Assembly: GCA_900766055.1 (NCBI GenBank)
Contig: CAAFTZ010000002.1
Coordinates: forward strand, 1 to 64,000
Source of the DNA: an uncultured Parasutterella sp.
GTDB lineage: Bacteria; Pseudomonadota; Gammaproteobacteria; Burkholderiales; Burkholderiaceae_F
Direction: 5' to 3'
DNA length: 64,000 bases
This document shows, piece by piece, positions 62,787 through 64,000 of this stretch. The position numbers and the translations under genes are program-made. Numbering within the stretch: position 1 is the first letter of the stretch; each line of letters begins with the position of its first letter. The notes below the pieces were generated by a model, which was not told where the DNA came from, did not search any database, and saw nothing but the letters and a program-made list of their open reading frames with translations.

Positions 62787-63949
62787 TGGATTATCAATAT
62801 CAAAAGGGAGACGAGACACCCGGAAAGGTGTGGCTCGTCTCTGTCATTGTGGGCCGCGAAATTCATCGAGACGCGGCACTTGAATTATCAGAATTAGCGA
62901 CATCCTGCGGCTTCCAAGTTGGGGGGCTGACTGAAGCAAAGCGCGACCGTCCGGATCCTAAAACTTTTCTCGGAAGCGGCAAAATCGAAGAAATCAAAAA
63001 TGAAGCGGCTACCGCTGGGGCAAAAGCGCTGATTTTTGATGTCGCTTTATCTCCCGCGCAGCAGCGCAATATCGAAAAAGCCGTCGGACTGGAAGTACTT
63101 GACCGTACCAATCTGATTTTGGAGATTTTCCGTCAGAGAGCAAAGACCCGGGAAGGCCGGCTGCAAGTTGAACTTGCTCGACTGACCCACTTGTCAACAC
63201 GTTTGGTTAGAGGCTGGACGCACTTGGAACGTCAGAGAGGCGGCTTGTCTAAAACCGGCGGTCCGGGTGAAAAGCAGATCGAACTTGACCGTCGAATGAT
63301 TGCAACACGCGTCAAGGCGTTAAGAGAACAGCTTAAAAAACTCGAGCGTCAGCGCAACACCCAACGCAAATCTCGCCAAAGAGGCGAGGTGCTGACCGTC
63401 GCGCTTGTCGGCTATACCAACGCCGGTAAGTCAACGCTCTTTAATCGTCTGACGCGCGGCGGTGTGTATGCGGCCGATCAGTTGTTTGCAACTTTGGATA
63501 CGACTGCGCGCAGATGTTTTGTCGGCGGAGATGTGGAAGTTGTATTAAGTGACACGGTCGGCTTTATTCGCGGGCTGCCGCACCAGCTGATTGAGGCTTT
63601 CAAATCAACCTTGGATGAAGCGGCACAGGCCGATCTTCTGCTCCATGTTGTCGATTCATCAACGCCGGCCAGAGAAGAGCAGATGGCCGAAGTCAATAAA
63701 GTCCTAGAAGAAATCGGAGCCAAAGATATTCCGCAGCTGCTGGTTTTCAATAAGATTGACTTGGAAGGGAAGAGTCCGTTTATTACCTGTGCCGAAGACG
63801 GCACGCCGAAAGCAGTCGGCATCAGCGCCGCCAGCGGAGAAGGTATCGATCTTCTTAAAGATGCCATCCGTCAGATCGCAGAAAAAGAGCCGGAAGAGCC
63901 TCAAGAGACTCCCGATAATGAGGATTGGCTCGCAGAATTTGAACGTTAA
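62786..63949 (+). CDS. hflX: GTPase HflX
   Basis: Ribosome-binding GTPase that splits stalled ribosomes after heat stress. The 387-residue protein has an N-terminal HflX domain (~15-130, LGSGKIEEIKNEA), a glycine-rich linker LSKTGGPGEKQIELDRR near 158, and a G domain with VGYTNAGKST near 208, DTVGFIRGLPHQLIEAFKST near 254 and NKIDL near 324. The GTG start overlaps the hfq stop (TAGTG). hflK and hflC normally follow and would lie outside the window. Confidence 0.95.
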   Translation: MDYQYQKGDETPGKVWLVSVIVGREIHRDAALELSELATSCGFQVGGLTEAKRDRPDPKTFLGSGKIEEIKNEAATAGAKALIFDVALSPAQQRNIEKAVGLEVLDRTNLILEIFRQRAKTREGRLQVELARLTHLSTRLVRGWTHLERQRGGLSKTGGPGEKQIELDRRMIATRVKALREQLKKLERQRNTQRKSRQRGEVLTVALVGYTNAGKSTLFNRLTRGGVYAADQLFATLDTTARRCFVGGDVEVVLSDTVGFIRGLPHQLIEAFKSTLDEAAQADLLLHVVDSSTPAREEQMAEVNKVLEEIGAKDIPQLLVFNKIDLEGKSPFITCAEDGTPKAVGISAASGEGIDLLKDAIRQIAEKEPEEPQETPDNEDWLAEFER

Positions 63950-63950
63950 T

Positions 63951-63997
63951 GCTGAATGGGCCTTCTTCGAAGCGAAGGCCTTCAGCGAGCATTTTGA
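63951..63997 (+). terminator. Terminator-like hairpin after hflX
   Basis: GCTGAA (63951-63956) pairs with TTCAGC (63981-63986), and GGCCTTC (63959-63965) with GAAGGCC (63974-63980), with a 2-base bulge and an 8-base loop, then GAGCATTTTG. It starts at the base after the stop codon. Confidence 0.6.
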
Positions 63998-64000
63998 TAA

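Overview
The window looks like chromosomal DNA of a betaproteobacterium in the order Burkholderiales. My best guess is a gut member of the Sutterellaceae (Parasutterella/Sutterella-like). This rests on recalled gene orders and protein character, not on a search. The betaproteobacterial orders are: aminotransferase/uvrB/LMW phosphatase/iscR; surE-nlpD-rlmD; thrS-infC-rpmI-rplT-pheST-ihfA-merR-tRNA-Pro; and ndk-rlmN-rodZ-ispG-hisS-yfgM-bamB-der-hfq-hflX. Base composition is close to half GC, except for an AT-rich gap near 12.8-13.2 kb. I see no insertion sequence, prophage, rRNA or CRISPR array.

Layout. 0-4 kb: ffh is divergent from a cytochrome c assembly-type membrane protein, a PP0621-type small protein, ampD and yggT. 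4-7 kb: cstA, an unrecognised gene and psiF. 7.1-7.4 kb: two identical tRNA-Asn genes. 7.5-13.4 kb: an aromatic/aspartate aminotransferase, then an ornithine decarboxylase-antiporter operon (speF-potE) read leftward, with a short leader peptide gene upstream of speF that resembles the enterobacterial ornithine-sensing arrest peptide SpeFL. 13.4-21.6 kb: uvrB, a phosphatase gene and the full isc operon (iscR-iscS-iscU-iscA-hscB-hscA-fdx-iscX) behind a promoter flanked by two near-identical operators. 21.6-28.7 kb, leftward: Nudix hydrolase, lysS, a short-chain dehydrogenase, prfB with its programmed +1 frameshift, recJ and a recJ-linked gene. 28.8-36.3 kb, rightward: lolC-lolD-tatD, then an ACT-domain protein, a UPF0210 protein, a RidA-family protein and relA. 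36.3-36.6 kb: two tRNA-Val genes. 36.6-39.3 kb, leftward: a band-7 protein, an NfeD-like protein and an M20 peptidase. 39.4-47.5 kb: translation genes and DNA-bending protein genes ending in tRNA-Pro. 47.5-54 kb: a radical SAM protein, a Pho-box-preceded small ORF, surE, nlpD, rlmD and three unrecognised membrane protein genes. 53.7-64 kb: ndk to hflX.

How the genes work together. Most of the window is core housekeeping: protein targeting, Fe-S cluster assembly, translation, outer-membrane lipoprotein and cell-wall maintenance, and the stringent response. The accessory part is the speF-potE module, which would convert ornithine to putrescine and export it, consuming protons. It sits between two genes that are neighbours in related genomes and carries its own leader. 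The three stable-RNA promoters share the same -35 hexamer and spacing. The usual betaproteobacterial surE-pcm-nlpD-rpoS-rlmD order here lacks pcm and rpoS.

Most likely novelty: the SpeFL-like leader at 12676-12801, followed by the Pho-box-controlled 50-residue ORF at 48429-48581.
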